Below, piece by piece: positions 45,950 to 54,818 of a DNA stretch of 64,000 nucleotides. The position numbers were made by a program, and so were the translations under genes. Under the pieces are notes generated by a model, which was given only the letters and a program-made list of their open reading frames with translations, was not told the DNA's origin and did not search any database. How positions within the stretch are numbered: the first letter of the stretch is position 1; every line of letters begins with the position of its first letter. This stretch comes from Exiguobacterium sp. BMC-KP (GTDB taxonomy: Bacteria > Bacillota > Bacilli > Exiguobacteriales > Exiguobacteriaceae), in contig NZ_LGIW01000015.1 in assembly GCF_001275385.1 (NCBI RefSeq), positions 1,550,001 through 1,614,000 of the forward strand. The letters run 5' to 3'.

Positions 45950-47260
45950 TTAACGATCAATGAGTTGGGACGTCACGAGCGCCTTCGCTACAATTTGTGT
46001 CCCTTGGTACATTTCGACATCGACCTTCCCAAATTTCCGACCGACGTCAAAGACATTGGCTCGAATCGTTACCGTACTTTCAATTTGAACGGGTTTAATG
46101 AAATAGATGCTGACATTCTCGATGACAAGATCACCTTTTTTCATATGGCGTAACATCCGTGTCGCTCCTTCGACTAAAAGTGTCGTTAACACACCACTCG
46201 AAGCAGTGCCCATGAAGTTCGTCATTTGCGGTGAGACTTCAAGCGATAAGTACGGTCCCCGTTCGTCCTCCGCTGCTTTGATTTGTCCTGTAATCAAATC
46301 GTCGAACGTCTCCCCAACCTGCGGCTGACGATTCGCGAGTTGTAATGCTTTTAAGACATCTTGACGACTAATGATCCCGAGCAATCGACCATACTGATCG
46401 ATGACAGGCAACATCTCGATTCCTTCCCAGACCATCTGATGCGCGGAGTTCGTGACGCTCGTTCGAATACCGACTGTGATCGGATGCCGTGTCATGACTT
46501 TTTCAACAGCCCAGTCATGTGGACGGTCAATGATGTCCTTCGCTGTCACGACACCAACGACCTTCATTTGTTCGTCGATGACCGGGTAACGATTGTGTTT
46601 CGTCTGTTCGTTTAGCTCATGCCAGCGTGAAATCGGATCCGTCGTCTGTAAATAGAACGTGTCATGTAATGGGATTAAGATGTCCGAGACGAGTAAGATT
46701 TCCTTTTTGATCAATCGATCATAGATTGCTCGGTTAATCATCGTTGCGACCGTGAAGGTATCATATGACGTCGAAATGATTGGCAACTCCATCTCATCTG
46801 CTAATCGTTTCGCATCCTCTGTCGTATCGAATCCACCGGTGATTAACACGGCAGCCCCTGCTTCAAGCACGAGTTCATGCGCTTTTTCGCGATTTCCAAT
46901 GATGACGAGACTATCGACATCGATATAACGCATCATCGCTTCGAGTTTCATTGCGCCAATGACGAATTTCGTCAGTGTCTTGTGTAATCCATTTCGTCCA
47001 CCGAGGACCTGACCATCAACGATGTTCACGACTTCCGCAAACGTCAGCTTCTCGATATTTTCTTTTTGTTTCTTTTTAATCCGAATCGTTCCGACTCGCT
47101 CAATTGTCGAAACGAAACCAAGATTCTCCGCTTCTTTGATCGCGCGATAGGCCGTTCCTTCGGATACGGTCAAGTCCTTCGCGATTTGTCGGACCGAAAT
47201 CTTCGTCCCGACATCAAGATCTTCGATATGTCGAATGATCTGTTCGTGTTTCGTAGGCAT
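45950..47260 (-). CDS. ytoI: HTH-DRTGG-CBS-thioesterase fold protein YtoI
   Basis: 436 aa in four parts. An N-terminal DeoR/GntR-like helix-turn-helix (about 1-65, SVRQIAKDLTVSEGTAYRAI); a DRTGG domain (about 70-180, AGAAVLITGGFDTTEDAKRL); a pair of CBS domains (about 195-315, RYPVIDEQMKVVGVVTAKDI, MLPVIDQYGRLLGIISRQDV); and a 4HBT hot-dog domain (about 325-436, SSGVLTTLLVEGATRMLRH) that often binds acyl-CoA. CBS and 4HBT parts suggest sensing of adenine nucleotides and acyl-CoA, with DNA binding by the N-terminus. The true role is unknown. Confidence 0.9.
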   Translation of the reverse strand: MPTKHEQIIRHIEDLDVGTKISVRQIAKDLTVSEGTAYRAIKEAENLGFVSTIERVGTIRIKKKQKENIEKLTFAEVVNIVDGQVLGGRNGLHKTLTKFVIGAMKLEAMMRYIDVDSLVIIGNREKAHELVLEAGAAVLITGGFDTTEDAKRLADEMELPIISTSYDTFTVATMINRAIYDRLIKKEILLVSDILIPLHDTFYLQTTDPISRWHELNEQTKHNRYPVIDEQMKVVGVVTAKDIIDRPHDWAVEKVMTRHPITVGIRTSVTNSAHQMVWEGIEMLPVIDQYGRLLGIISRQDVLKALQLANRQPQVGETFDDLITGQIKAAEDERGPYLSLEVSPQMTNFMGTASSGVLTTLLVEGATRMLRHMKKGDLVIENVSIYFIKPVQIESTVTIRANVFDVGRKFGKVDVEMYQGTQIVAKALVTSQLIDR

Positions 47261-47372
47261 ACTGTATCCCTTCTTTTCCTTTTTTCTACTCTCCTGTCAT
47301 TATACTGTACTACTCCAAAGATGAAAACGTGTACTAGTCTGATTTACGATAAATGTTTTTCGAATCGGACGA

Positions 47373-47381
47373 TGGTATACT
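47373..47381 (+). promoter_or_regulatory. Extended -10 promoter of the peptidase gene
   Basis: TGGTATACT is an extended -10 element, 34 bp before the peptidase start; no clear -35 is seen, which such promoters do not need. Confidence 0.5.
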
Positions 47382-47415
47382 TATGTAGAAAATGAGTAGA
47401 GAGGTGGAGTCATAT

Positions 47416-48519
47416 ATGAGCGAACGTACGAATCAAATTAGTGATTTCTTGAAAGAACAAGGAATTGATTTAGCTGTCATTACTTCGAAGGCGAACGTCT
47501 TTTATTTCTCAGGAGTCTACGCTGAACCCCACGAACGTGTCATGGCGGTCCTCGTCGATGTAACTGGCAAGCATGTATTATTCTGCCCAGCGCTCGAAGC
47601 AAGTATCGTTGCAGCGAGTCCTTGGGAAGGAGACGTCGTGACGTATGAGGATCACGAAAATCCATTCGATCGTCTAGCCGAATTATTCAAGACATTCGAA
47701 CACTCCAATAACCGGATTGGTATCGAAGGTGAACATATGACATTCAGCCGCTATCAGGAGTTGAGTTCACGTCTCGAGAACGCAGCGATTCTCGATATCG
47801 GTGAGTCGTTACAGAGACTGCGCTTGAAAAAAACAACAGAAGAGATTGCGATTCTCCAAGAAGCAGCACAACTTGCAGACGAAGCAATTGAGATCGGGAA
47901 ACAAGCGATTCGTCCTGGTATCACAGAAATCGAAGTCATTGCAGAAATCGAATATGAAATGAAGAAAAAAGGTGTCCGCGAGATGTCGTTCGATACGCTC
48001 GTCCTCTTCGGTGCAAACAGTGCTGATCCGCACGGTGTACCAGGCGATCGTGTCATCCAAGATGGCGACTTCGTTCTATTCGATCTAGGCGTCGTTTGGA
48101 AAGGCTACTGCTCGGATATTACTCGGACCTTCATTTATGGTGAAGCAAACGAGGAACAGAAAAAAATCTACGAAACGGTTCGTCGAGCACTCGAAGCTGC
48201 GACAAAAGCGAGTCAGATCGGTACGACACTCGGTTCATTAGATAAGGCAGCACGTGATGTGATCACTGAAGCTGGATACGGTCAGTACTTCACGCACCGC
48301 GTTGGTCATGGACTCGGCATCGAGGTTCACGAATTCCCATCTCTTGCGTCAAACAACTTACTGACGGCTGAAGCTGGTATCGTCTATACACTCGAACCAG
48401 GCATCTACGTCCCAGGAGTCGGCGGTGTCCGCATCGAAGATGATATTCATCTCACTGCTGAAGGTCCAGTTGCGTTGACTCGCACACCAAAACACCTTCA
48501 ATCGATTCCGTCTTCTTAA
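47416..48519 (+). CDS. M24 family Xaa-Pro dipeptidase/aminopeptidase
   Basis: 367 aa from the ATG at 47416 (MSERTNQISDFLKEQG), with GAGGTGG 8 nt upstream. A creatinase N-like domain (about 1-130) precedes the pita-bread M24 domain. Metal ligands are Asp in FDLGVVWKGY, Asp in CSDITRTF, His in HRVGHGLGIEVHEF, Glu in TLEPGIYVPG and Glu in GGVRIEDD. It removes residues before Pro and acts in peptide turnover in the cytosol. It is monocistronic. Confidence 0.92.
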   Translation: MSERTNQISDFLKEQGIDLAVITSKANVFYFSGVYAEPHERVMAVLVDVTGKHVLFCPALEASIVAASPWEGDVVTYEDHENPFDRLAELFKTFEHSNNRIGIEGEHMTFSRYQELSSRLENAAILDIGESLQRLRLKKTTEEIAILQEAAQLADEAIEIGKQAIRPGITEIEVIAEIEYEMKKKGVREMSFDTLVLFGANSADPHGVPGDRVIQDGDFVLFDLGVVWKGYCSDITRTFIYGEANEEQKKIYETVRRALEAATKASQIGTTLGSLDKAARDVITEAGYGQYFTHRVGHGLGIEVHEFPSLASNNLLTAEAGIVYTLEPGIYVPGVGGVRIEDDIHLTAEGPVALTRTPKHLQSIPSS

Positions 48520-48529
48520 ATCTAAAACG

Positions 48530-48574
48530 ATATGAAAACACCTAAGCTAATCGATAGCTTAGGTGTTTTCATAT
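48530..48574. terminator. Bidirectional terminator
   Basis: A perfect 20-bp stem (ATATGAAAACACCTAAGCTA) with a 5-nt loop lies between the peptidase gene and the SDR gene. Confidence 0.85.
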
Positions 48575-49300
48575 TCACTTACGCGATTGATGGACGACGT
48601 TGACGCCACCTGTCACATCAAGAATTGCTCCCGTGATCATACTCGATTCTTCTGCAAGTAAGAAGGAGATCGCCCGAGCGATGTCTTCTCCGACACCCGT
48701 TCTTCCGACTGGTGTCGCTTCATCTTGCTCTGCTTCAGAAATTCGCTTTGTTTTATTGTCACCGACGATATTTCCGGGATTGACCATATTGACTGTAATG
48801 CCATGCTCTGCTTCTTCAAGCGCCACACTCTTCGTCAAACTCACCATACCGCTTTTAGCAGCTGCGAATGCTGCCCGGCACACCCACCCTGGAGCCGTTG
48901 CGCTTTCCGGAAAACCATATGTGATGATCCGACCATATGTCTGCTCGCGCATGACAGGCAACACTTGACGCAACAACCAAAAACTCGCGGTCAGGTTTCC
49001 AGTAATGACTTCATTCCATTCTTGATCGGTATAATCGACTAATGCTTTCCGTTCAAAAATATAGGGTCCTGCATTAAGTATCAACGCATCAATTCGACCT
49101 TGTTCGTCAATCGCTTGTTGAGTGGCGCGCTTCAACTCTTCTTGATTCGTTACATCTGCTTGAATCGTCACTAGATTTGGATGTTCGAACTCGGGTTCAG
49201 ATCGATGAAACGCTGTTACTTTCCATCCTTCTTCCAGTAACTGGCGTGTCACTCGCTCTCCCAGTCCTTTTGTACCTGCCGTAATTAATGCGTGCCTCAT
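48575..49300 (-). CDS. SDR family oxidoreductase, YtkK-like, lacking the catalytic Tyr
   Basis: 241 aa from the ATG at 49300 (MRHALITAGTKGLGERV), with AAAGGGGG upstream. The cofactor motif TAGTKGLG and the NAG motif (ALILNAGPY) are intact. At the usual YxxxK site the protein has FAAAK, so the catalytic Tyr is Phe, and the Ser-containing strand reads RIITYGFPESA. The Lys remains. Dehydrogenase activity of the normal type is therefore doubtful; it might bind NAD(P) as a structural or regulatory protein. Context (ytoI, ackA) fits B. subtilis ytkK. Confidence 0.85.
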   Translation of the reverse strand: MRHALITAGTKGLGERVTRQLLEEGWKVTAFHRSEPEFEHPNLVTIQADVTNQEELKRATQQAIDEQGRIDALILNAGPYIFERKALVDYTDQEWNEVITGNLTASFWLLRQVLPVMREQTYGRIITYGFPESATAPGWVCRAAFAAAKSGMVSLTKSVALEEAEHGITVNMVNPGNIVGDNKTKRISEAEQDEATPVGRTGVGEDIARAISFLLAEESSMITGAILDVTGGVNVVHQSRK

Positions 49301-49402
49301 CTTGGCATCGCCCCCTTTCACTGACTCCATCTTACGACGTAATCGAAAGGAAGGACAATTTTTAGAACTCGTTGAATGTTTCGTCCGCTCCCAATGAGAG
49401 AA

Positions 49403-49411
49403 TGGTATAAT
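49403..49411 (+). promoter_or_regulatory. Extended -10 promoter of the universal stress protein gene
   Basis: TGGTATAAT, an extended -10 with consensus TATAAT, lies 44 bp before the start. Confidence 0.55.
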
Positions 49412-49454
49412 TAGGGTGTACTCATCATATCGATTACGAAGGGATGGATTCATC

Positions 49455-49892
49455 ATGGCAATCGTCTATCATAATGTACTTGTAGCAGTAGATGGCTCAA
49501 AAGAGGCAGAACGTGCCTTCGAGACGGCAATCGATGTTTCATTGCGAAATGATGCAAAACTAATCATCGCACATGTCATTGATACACGGACATTCGCAAC
49601 AGTAGAAGCATATGACCGTACTATCACGGAACGTGCTGAATCTTACGCGAAGGAATTGCTAGACGAATATGTCAAGACCGCTCAAGATCGCGGTGTACAG
49701 GAAGTCGAAGTAGCGATTGAATACGGCTCACCAAAAGTGACGATCGCAAAAAAACTTGCTCCTAATCACGATGCTGACTTGATTATCTGTGGCGCAACTG
49801 GTTTAAACGCTGTTGAGCGTTTCTTCATCGGTAGCGTCTCTGAAAGTATTACGCGTTATGCAAAATGCGATGTCTTGATCGTCCGTTTATGA
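49455..49892 (+). CDS. Universal stress protein, ATP-binding type
   Basis: 145 aa from the ATG at 49455 (MAIVYHNVLVAVDGSKEA). The UspA fold is evident: the first strand ends in VAVDGS, and the ATP-binding loop is GATGLNAVERFFIGSVS, which fits G-2x-G-9x-G-(S/T), followed by YAKCDVLIVR. ATP-binding Usp proteins accumulate in starvation or stress. The gene is single, divergent from the SDR gene, and ends at its own terminator. Confidence 0.93.
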   Translation: MAIVYHNVLVAVDGSKEAERAFETAIDVSLRNDAKLIIAHVIDTRTFATVEAYDRTITERAESYAKELLDEYVKTAQDRGVQEVEVAIEYGSPKVTIAKKLAPNHDADLIICGATGLNAVERFFIGSVSESITRYAKCDVLIVRL

Positions 49893-49905
49893 ATCACTCT
49901 TCTAC

Positions 49906-49948
49906 AAAAAGCGGATCTTCCTTTATTTTTTAGGAAGATCCGCTTTTT
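49906..49948 (+). terminator. Terminator after the usp gene
   Basis: A perfect 17-bp stem (AAAAAGCGGATCTTCCT) with a 9-nt loop and T5. Confidence 0.85.
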
Positions 49949-49964
49949 GATGTTCTACTCAAAC

Positions 49965-49995
49965 AAAAAACCATCGAACCGATGTCCGATGGTTT
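49965..49995 (-). terminator. Terminator after the SH3/3D gene
   Basis: On the minus strand AAACCATCG...CGATGGTTT is followed by a T6 run. Confidence 0.7.
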
Positions 49996-49999
49996 GAAA

Positions 50000-50605
50000 T
50001 CATTTGTATTTTACTGTGACCGTACGGCGACCCCAGTTAAATGCTTCTGAACGAGAGTAATAAAGAATGTCCATCTTCTTACCTTTGATGGCACCACCAG
50101 TATCGGCAGCTGTGTACGTTCCTTTTAATTTCCCTTTGTAATACACTTTTACTGTTGAACGAAGTGGAATCACACGTGGATCAACGGCTACGACTTTCTT
50201 TTTTGAGCTTTTGATGTTCCAACCGATTGCTGTTAGATTACCACTGCCTGGATCATATGGCGTGTAAGCTGTTGCACTCACGTTCGTGACTGTCTTCCAA
50301 CCGCCTGTCGATTGTTTTTTCGATCCACTCGACTTTACAACTTTTGAGTATTTCGCACTAAGATAGGCTGTTTTTCCTTTATAGCTTACTTTATACCAGC
50401 TACCTGTTTTTGCTTTATAAGATAATGTTTGATTCTTATATAGAAGACCGAGTTTTTTCGACGAAGTAGTAGCTTTTTGACGAATGACTAGGCTATCGAC
50501 TGTTGACTTGACGCTTTTCTTAGTGGCAGCTTCCGCTTGAAGACCTGCGAACGAACTGAGTGCTAACACGACCGTTAAAACACTTGCGAGCATTCGTTTC
50601 ATCAT
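50000..50605 (-). CDS. Secreted SH3-domain and 3D-domain cell wall protein
   Basis: 201 aa. A signal peptide (MMKRMLASVLTVVLALSSFA, cleaved near AEA-A) leads to a bacterial SH3 domain (about 35-90, LVIRQKATTSSKKLGLLYKN) and, after a Ser/Lys linker, a 3D domain (about 108-200) with the Asp residues in VAVDPRVIPL, AADTGGAIKG and KMDILY. 3D domains resemble the MltA/RlpA beta-barrel and are found in cell-wall hydrolases such as YocH, so it probably binds or cuts peptidoglycan outside the cell. GGAGGAG precedes the start. It stands alone. Confidence 0.88.
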   Translation of the reverse strand: MMKRMLASVLTVVLALSSFAGLQAEAATKKSVKSTVDSLVIRQKATTSSKKLGLLYKNQTLSYKAKTGSWYKVSYKGKTAYLSAKYSKVVKSSGSKKQSTGGWKTVTNVSATAYTPYDPGSGNLTAIGWNIKSSKKKVVAVDPRVIPLRSTVKVYYKGKLKGTYTAADTGGAIKGKKMDILYYSRSEAFNWGRRTVTVKYK

Positions 50606-50624
50606 GTATTTTCTCCTCCATCAT

Positions 50625-50641
50625 TGTTTCGTGTTTGTTAA
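50625..50641. promoter_or_regulatory. Possible WalR box
   Basis: TGTTTC-GTGTT-TGTTAA matches 11 of 12 fixed positions of the WalR (YycF) site TGTWAH-n5-TGTWAH, upstream of a cell-wall gene of the kind WalR controls. The site lies close to the start and the match may be chance. The rest of 50642-50860 is AT-rich; an inverted repeat CTTTTGT/ACAAAAG lies at 50715-50731, and I see no gene. Confidence 0.3.
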
Positions 50642-50860
50642 CTGAGATTAATATACATGACAAAACGAGACAGTGCCGTTACATATAGACCACAAAAATA
50701 TGTCTGTACTATTACTTTTGTGTTACAAAAGACTCATTTTTTTAAGAAATCATCCTTTTTTAAGTTTATTTTTACGATAGTAATGATTCTTTTTTTATTA
50801 TATGACAAACTCCGTAATAATAGATCGTGTGTTCGCATTTCAGTATTTATAGATTTCATC

Positions 50861-50900
50861 AAAAAAAGGATCGAATCGTCATAATAACGATTCGATCCTT
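50861..50900 (-). terminator. Terminator after ackA
   Basis: A perfect 14-bp stem AAGGATCGAATCGT with a 7-nt loop, followed by T7 on the minus strand. Confidence 0.88.
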
Positions 50901-50909
50901 ACGAGATGA

Positions 50910-52121
50910 TTATGCGTTTTGAGCAACCAATCCACCAACACGAACTGTATCGCGAGCAATCATCAATTCTTCATTCGTCGGAATGATGATGACTTTAACC
51001 GGTGAGTGTGGATAGTTAATGAAGAGTTCTTCTCCACGAGCTCCGTTGTTGAGTGATGGATCCCAGTAAACGCCCATGAATTCAAGACCACGTAAAACAC
51101 GCTCGCGGATTGAATCTGAATTCTCTCCGACGCCAGCTGTGAAGATGATTGCATCGACACCGTTCATCTCAGCAGCATATTGTCCGATGTAACCGTGAAT
51201 ACGGTTCGCGAAGATACGCAGCGCCATCTCTGAACGGTGGTTCCCTTCTTTAGCAGCCGTTTGGACATCACGCAAGTCACTTGAGAGACCTGATAAACCG
51301 TAGATTCCAGATTCTTTGTTCATGACATTCAAGACGTCTTCTGCTGTTTTCCCTGTTTTTTCCATCAAGAATGGAATCAAGGCTGGGTCAAGCGAACCAG
51401 AACGTGTTCCCATCGTGATTCCTTCAAGCGGTGTGAAGCCCATCGTCGTATCGATCGATTCGCCACCAGAAACTGCTGCGATCGATGCTCCGCTACCTAA
51501 GTGACACGAGATTAAACGGAGATCTTTTAGTGGACGACCGAGCAATTCAGATGCACGTTCCGTAACGTATTTGTGGCTCGTACCGTGGAAACCATATTTA
51601 CGAATACCGTATTCTGTGTAGTAATCATACGGCAAGCTGTAAAGGAAGTTTTCTTCCGGCATTGTTTGGTGGAACGCTGTATCGAAGACCGCTACTTGTG
51701 GTACTTCTGGGAGCAATGCTTGGAATGCTCGAATTCCGATCAAGTTTGGTGGAATGTGAAGTGGTCCGAGTTCTGTATACGATTCGATATCTTGCATGAC
51801 TTCGTCTGTGATCAATACAGAGTCAGCATATTTTTCTTTACCGTGAAGAACACGATGTCCGACACCTTTAATCTCATCGTAAGAAGAAATGATTCCGAAC
51901 TCCATCAATTTTTCGAGTGACAACTCGACTGCTTCTTTATGTGTAGCAAGTGGGAGAACATCTGTATACTTTTGTCCTTCACCATATTTAATCGTAAAGA
52001 TTGCATCGTCTTTACCGACACGTTCAACGAGTCCGATTGCGATCATCGTTTCGTTCGGCATTTCGAGCAATTGGAACTTCAAAGACGAACTACCTGCGTT
52101 TACCGCCATAATTTTTGCCAT
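50910..52121 (-). CDS. ackA: Acetate kinase
   Basis: 403 aa from the ATG at 52121 ([20 protein letters not shown]), the conserved N-terminus. Further signatures are [29 protein letters not shown] and the ASKHA phosphate loops HLGSGAS and FTAGVGENS. It makes ATP and acetate from acetyl phosphate in overflow metabolism. pta is not adjacent. In B. subtilis ackA is activated by CcpA, but I did not find a convincing cre site upstream. Confidence 0.97.
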   Translation of the reverse strand: MAKIMAVNAGSSSLKFQLLEMPNETMIAIGLVERVGKDDAIFTIKYGEGQKYTDVLPLATHKEAVELSLEKLMEFGIISSYDEIKGVGHRVLHGKEKYADSVLITDEVMQDIESYTELGPLHIPPNLIGIRAFQALLPEVPQVAVFDTAFHQTMPEENFLYSLPYDYYTEYGIRKYGFHGTSHKYVTERASELLGRPLKDLRLISCHLGSGASIAAVSGGESIDTTMGFTPLEGITMGTRSGSLDPALIPFLMEKTGKTAEDVLNVMNKESGIYGLSGLSSDLRDVQTAAKEGNHRSEMALRIFANRIHGYIGQYAAEMNGVDAIIFTAGVGENSDSIRERVLRGLEFMGVYWDPSLNNGARGEELFINYPHSPVKVIIIPTNEELMIARDTVRVGGLVAQNA

Positions 52122-52241
52122 GATTTTTCCCCTTTTCCATTTGAATCCAATGAACATTCACATCTGTTTAGGTTTTCTTCTATTTCTGTTCTACAACTAG
52201 AATAGTCAAATTAACGACAGATTTCAATCACTTTGCGTAAT

Positions 52242-53150
52242 TCATTTTAATTCTGTGTTAATCCATTCATCAATCTGTTTCACCATTCCACCAAACGAGC
52301 GGACATCCGTGAAGGATGGTAACTCTGCAAGTAATGCTTGTTTAGGCATCTTCATACCAGCTAAATGATTGCGAACGATCAAGTAGCTTTTTGCTGCCTG
52401 TTCTTGTTTGAACATCGTGAGTGGTAGCTGCAAAATACCGATGACATGCGCTTTTGATTCGAAGTACTGTTTCAATTTTCCTTCGGTATCATGTTGAAAC
52501 AGTCCGTTTGGAATGACGAAGACACCAAATCCACCTGGTTTGACGTATTGCATCGCCTGTTCGATCAATAAGAAATGACTATAGCTCATACCTTCGTCCC
52601 GTTTCAAGATGTAAGACGCAGATGCCTCCTCGTCCGGATAATAGCCGACGGGAAGATCAGCCATCGCAAGATCAACTGGATCAAGTAACAACGGTCGTAA
52701 TGCATCTTGATGGGTATACGTGACTGGATAATCAAGCAGTTCCGTTACCGCTGCCGATAAACGGATCAACGTCTCATCTACCTCAACTGCTTCAGCAGAT
52801 GTACCAGTCGAAAGCTGACTTAAGACAGCATGTAACATACCACCTGTTCCACTTCCTAATTCAAGTAGACGGATGTCCTCCTTACCTACCAATTTCCCGA
52901 TTAGATAACCAGCAAACAAAGCGACACTGTCTGGTGTTGGTAAATGATTCGGTTGTGCTTGTTTCATCCCTTCAAGAATAGCAAGCGATACTGCTTTACG
53001 AATGACCTCTTTGTCTACATTTTCAGTATGGCGGTCGTTCAACCGATCAATCACTGTCGTCAACGCTTCTAAATAGGGCATATCGAGATCACGTTCGATT
53101 TGTTTTGTTTGACGTGTTAATTCCTTATATAACTTTTCTAACGGCTCCAT
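52242..53150 (-). CDS. ytxK: Class I SAM-dependent methyltransferase YtxK
   Basis: 302 aa from the ATG at 53150 (MEPLEKLYKELTRQ), 9 nt after GGAGAGG; a long open frame runs 5' through the tpx gene region but is not coding. An N-terminal helical domain precedes an N6-adenine-type Rossmann domain with LLELGSGTGGMLHAVL (motif I) and MADLPVGYYP, which replaces the DNA methylase NPPY. YtxK-type proteins lie next to ackA in many Bacillales; their substrate is unknown, and the changed motif IV leaves adenine methylation open. Confidence 0.85.
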   Translation of the reverse strand: MEPLEKLYKELTRQTKQIERDLDMPYLEALTTVIDRLNDRHTENVDKEVIRKAVSLAILEGMKQAQPNHLPTPDSVALFAGYLIGKLVGKEDIRLLELGSGTGGMLHAVLSQLSTGTSAEAVEVDETLIRLSAAVTELLDYPVTYTHQDALRPLLLDPVDLAMADLPVGYYPDEEASASYILKRDEGMSYSHFLLIEQAMQYVKPGGFGVFVIPNGLFQHDTEGKLKQYFESKAHVIGILQLPLTMFKQEQAAKSYLIVRNHLAGMKMPKQALLAELPSFTDVRSFGGMVKQIDEWINTELK

Positions 53151-53167
53151 GTACGTCATCCTCTCCA

Positions 53168-53205
53168 AAACGAAACGGCCCCCCGTATAGCGGGAGCCGT
53201 TTCTA
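53168..53205 (-). terminator. Hairpin between tpx and ytxK
   Basis: A GC-rich stem (GAAACGGC...GCCGTTTC) lies 45 bp after the tpx stop. The T-run is short (GTTTT), so it may only partly terminate. Confidence 0.55.
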
Positions 53206-53250
53206 TCATTAGTTCCATTGTAACGCTTCAGCGGCGTTTGTAAACCATTC

Positions 53251-53742
53251 TTACTTCGCTTCGCGCGCTGCAGCAAGTGCCGCTTCGAAATTGACTTCGT
53301 CTGTCGATTCTTCGAGGTATTCGACATACGTGATTTCGTTGTTCGAATTAAGGACGAAGACAGAGCGAGCAAGTAAACGTAATTCTTCGATTGCTACACC
53401 ATACTGTGTTCCGAATGAAAGGTCACGGTGATCAGACAACGTCACGACTTGATCGAGACCGCTTGAAGCACACCAACGACGTTGAGCGAATGGGAGATCG
53501 TTTGAGATCGTCATGACCGTCACACCCTCGATTGTTGCCGCTTCTTCGTTGAACTTACGCGTCTGTGCATCGCATACACCTGTATCGATCGATGGAACGA
53601 CACTGATGATTCGAACACCTTGATATGTATCGCGTGTTACAGGTGATAAGTCGTTAGCAAGTACTTGAAAATCAGGTGCTGTTTGTCCGACTTGAACAGA
53701 CGTACCTTGAAGTGTGATTGGATTTCCTTTAAATGTTGCCAT
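53251..53742 (-). CDS. tpx: Thiol peroxidase (atypical 2-Cys peroxiredoxin)
   Basis: 163 aa. The peroxidatic Cys is in [15 protein letters not shown] and the resolving Cys in [11 protein letters not shown], the Tpx subfamily signature. It reduces hydrogen and lipid peroxides with thioredoxin. The N-terminus [20 protein letters not shown] matches the family and has AAAGGGGA upstream. It is followed by ytxK and ackA in the Bacillus order; the sporulation gene ytfJ expected beyond tpx is absent. Confidence 0.96.
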   Translation of the reverse strand: MATFKGNPITLQGTSVQVGQTAPDFQVLANDLSPVTRDTYQGVRIISVVPSIDTGVCDAQTRKFNEEAATIEGVTVMTISNDLPFAQRRWCASSGLDQVVTLSDHRDLSFGTQYGVAIEELRLLARSVFVLNSNNEITYVEYLEESTDEVNFEAALAAAREAK

Positions 53743-53913
53743 GTGAATTCCCCTTTTCCCCTGATCGGATATACTTTATTTTCTATTTAACTATAGGAAT
53801 GATCAGAGGAGATGGCAAGCATTCTGCTACAATTCATGGTCTTCAGTATCCGTCTTTCCAAAAAACAGGTATAATGAAAGAGTTCATGAAACGCTTTCAA
53901 GGGGGAATTAACC

Positions 53914-54729
53914 ATGGCTCGAAATAATGTCTACCTGTACTACCGAAATACACAAAGACACGAAACGCAGGTACGAAAGTTGATCGATGTCGGAACACGA
54001 TACGGGTTGAATGTCGTCCAAGATCATCGACAAGCAAACATCATCGTTTCGATTGGTGGAGATGGAGCGTTTCTGCAAGCCGCACGTTTCACCGGTTTCC
54101 GTGATGACGCGATCTATGTTGGATTCGCCGAGGGACCAAACTCGTTCTATTGTGATTTCGATATCAATGACCTTTCTGCTGTTGAAGCCATCTTTAAAGA
54201 GACAGGTAATCGTGTCTCAGATGGTGAAATCGAAGTGCGTCGTTACCCATTGCTCGAGGCATCCATCAACGGTGGACCACCGATGCTTTGTCTAAACGAA
54301 TGTTCTGTTAAGTCAAGCATCATCAAATCACTTGCAATCGAAGTTTATATCGATGATTTCCTATTCGAGACATTCCGTGGGGATGGAATGGTCATCTCAA
54401 CACCAACTGGCTCAACGGCTTATAACAAGTCACTCTCAGGTGCAATCGTCGACCCGTTGATTCATTGTCTTCAAGTCAGCGAAATTGCTTCCGTCAACAA
54501 CAACCGGTATCGGACGCTTGGCTCTGCTTTCCTATTGAACCGCGGACGTAAACTCTCGTTACGCATCATTGAAGACGGAAACGATTATCCGATCATCGGG
54601 ATGGATAACGAAGCACTCAGCCTGACACGTACGGATTCCGTCGATATCCAACTCTCTGAAAAAGAACTTAAAACCGTCAAATTGACGAATAATACATTTT
54701 GGCATAAGATTCAACGCTCATTCTTATGA
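53914..54729 (+). CDS. nadK: NAD kinase
   Basis: 271 aa. The diacylglycerol kinase-like motif GGDGAFLQAAR (about residues 48-58), the NE motif LCLNECSVKS and the glycine motif TPTGSTAYNKSLSGA are all present. It phosphorylates NAD to NADP with ATP. It is of the shorter Bacillus YtdI/PpnKB type by context (after tpx). AAGGGGGA precedes the ATG. Confidence 0.94.
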   Translation: MARNNVYLYYRNTQRHETQVRKLIDVGTRYGLNVVQDHRQANIIVSIGGDGAFLQAARFTGFRDDAIYVGFAEGPNSFYCDFDINDLSAVEAIFKETGNRVSDGEIEVRRYPLLEASINGGPPMLCLNECSVKSSIIKSLAIEVYIDDFLFETFRGDGMVISTPTGSTAYNKSLSGAIVDPLIHCLQVSEIASVNNNRYRTLGSAFLLNRGRKLSLRIIEDGNDYPIIGMDNEALSLTRTDSVDIQLSEKELKTVKLTNNTFWHKIQRSFL

Positions 54730-54769
54730 CAACAAAAAAATCTGCCTCCTCAGGCAGATTTTTTTGTTG
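54730..54769 (+). terminator. Terminator after nadK
   Basis: A perfect 18-bp stem (CAACAAAAAAATCTGCCT) with a 4-nt loop; the T7 run is part of the 3' arm. The -35 of the next gene begins within its 3' end. Confidence 0.85.
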
Positions 54770-54797
54770 CGTCTTCCGTTACGTCACCCCTTATACT
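54767..54797 (+). promoter_or_regulatory. MerR-type promoter with 19-bp spacer
   Basis: TTGCGT (54767-54772) and TATACT (54792-54797) are 19 bp apart. A spacer this long is typical of promoters that MerR proteins twist into activity. A near-dyad GTTACGTCAC lies in the spacer. It directly precedes a merR-type gene, so autoactivation is likely. Confidence 0.6.
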
Positions 54798-54818
54798 CCA
54801 ATCAAAGGAGGTACACAG

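Noticed and set aside
48600-48968. Plus-strand 122-aa frame opposite the SDR gene
   Set aside because: It is a shadow of the SDR coding strand, without a ribosome site or recognisable domain; several similar shadows lie opposite pheT, polA and icd.
50657-50884. Possible 75-aa protein on the plus strand between the SH3/3D gene and ackA
   Set aside because: It has no ribosome site, is very AT-rich, and its end runs through the ackA terminator hairpin.
53151-53372. N-terminal extension of YtxK
   Set aside because: It would run through the tpx 3' end and the hairpin after it; GGAGAGG and homologue length support the start at 53150.
53886-53900. TGAAACGCTTTCA before nadK as a CcpA (cre) site
   Set aside because: The dyad is 13 bp with an odd centre; the cre consensus is 14 bp with CG in the middle, so the spacing does not fit.
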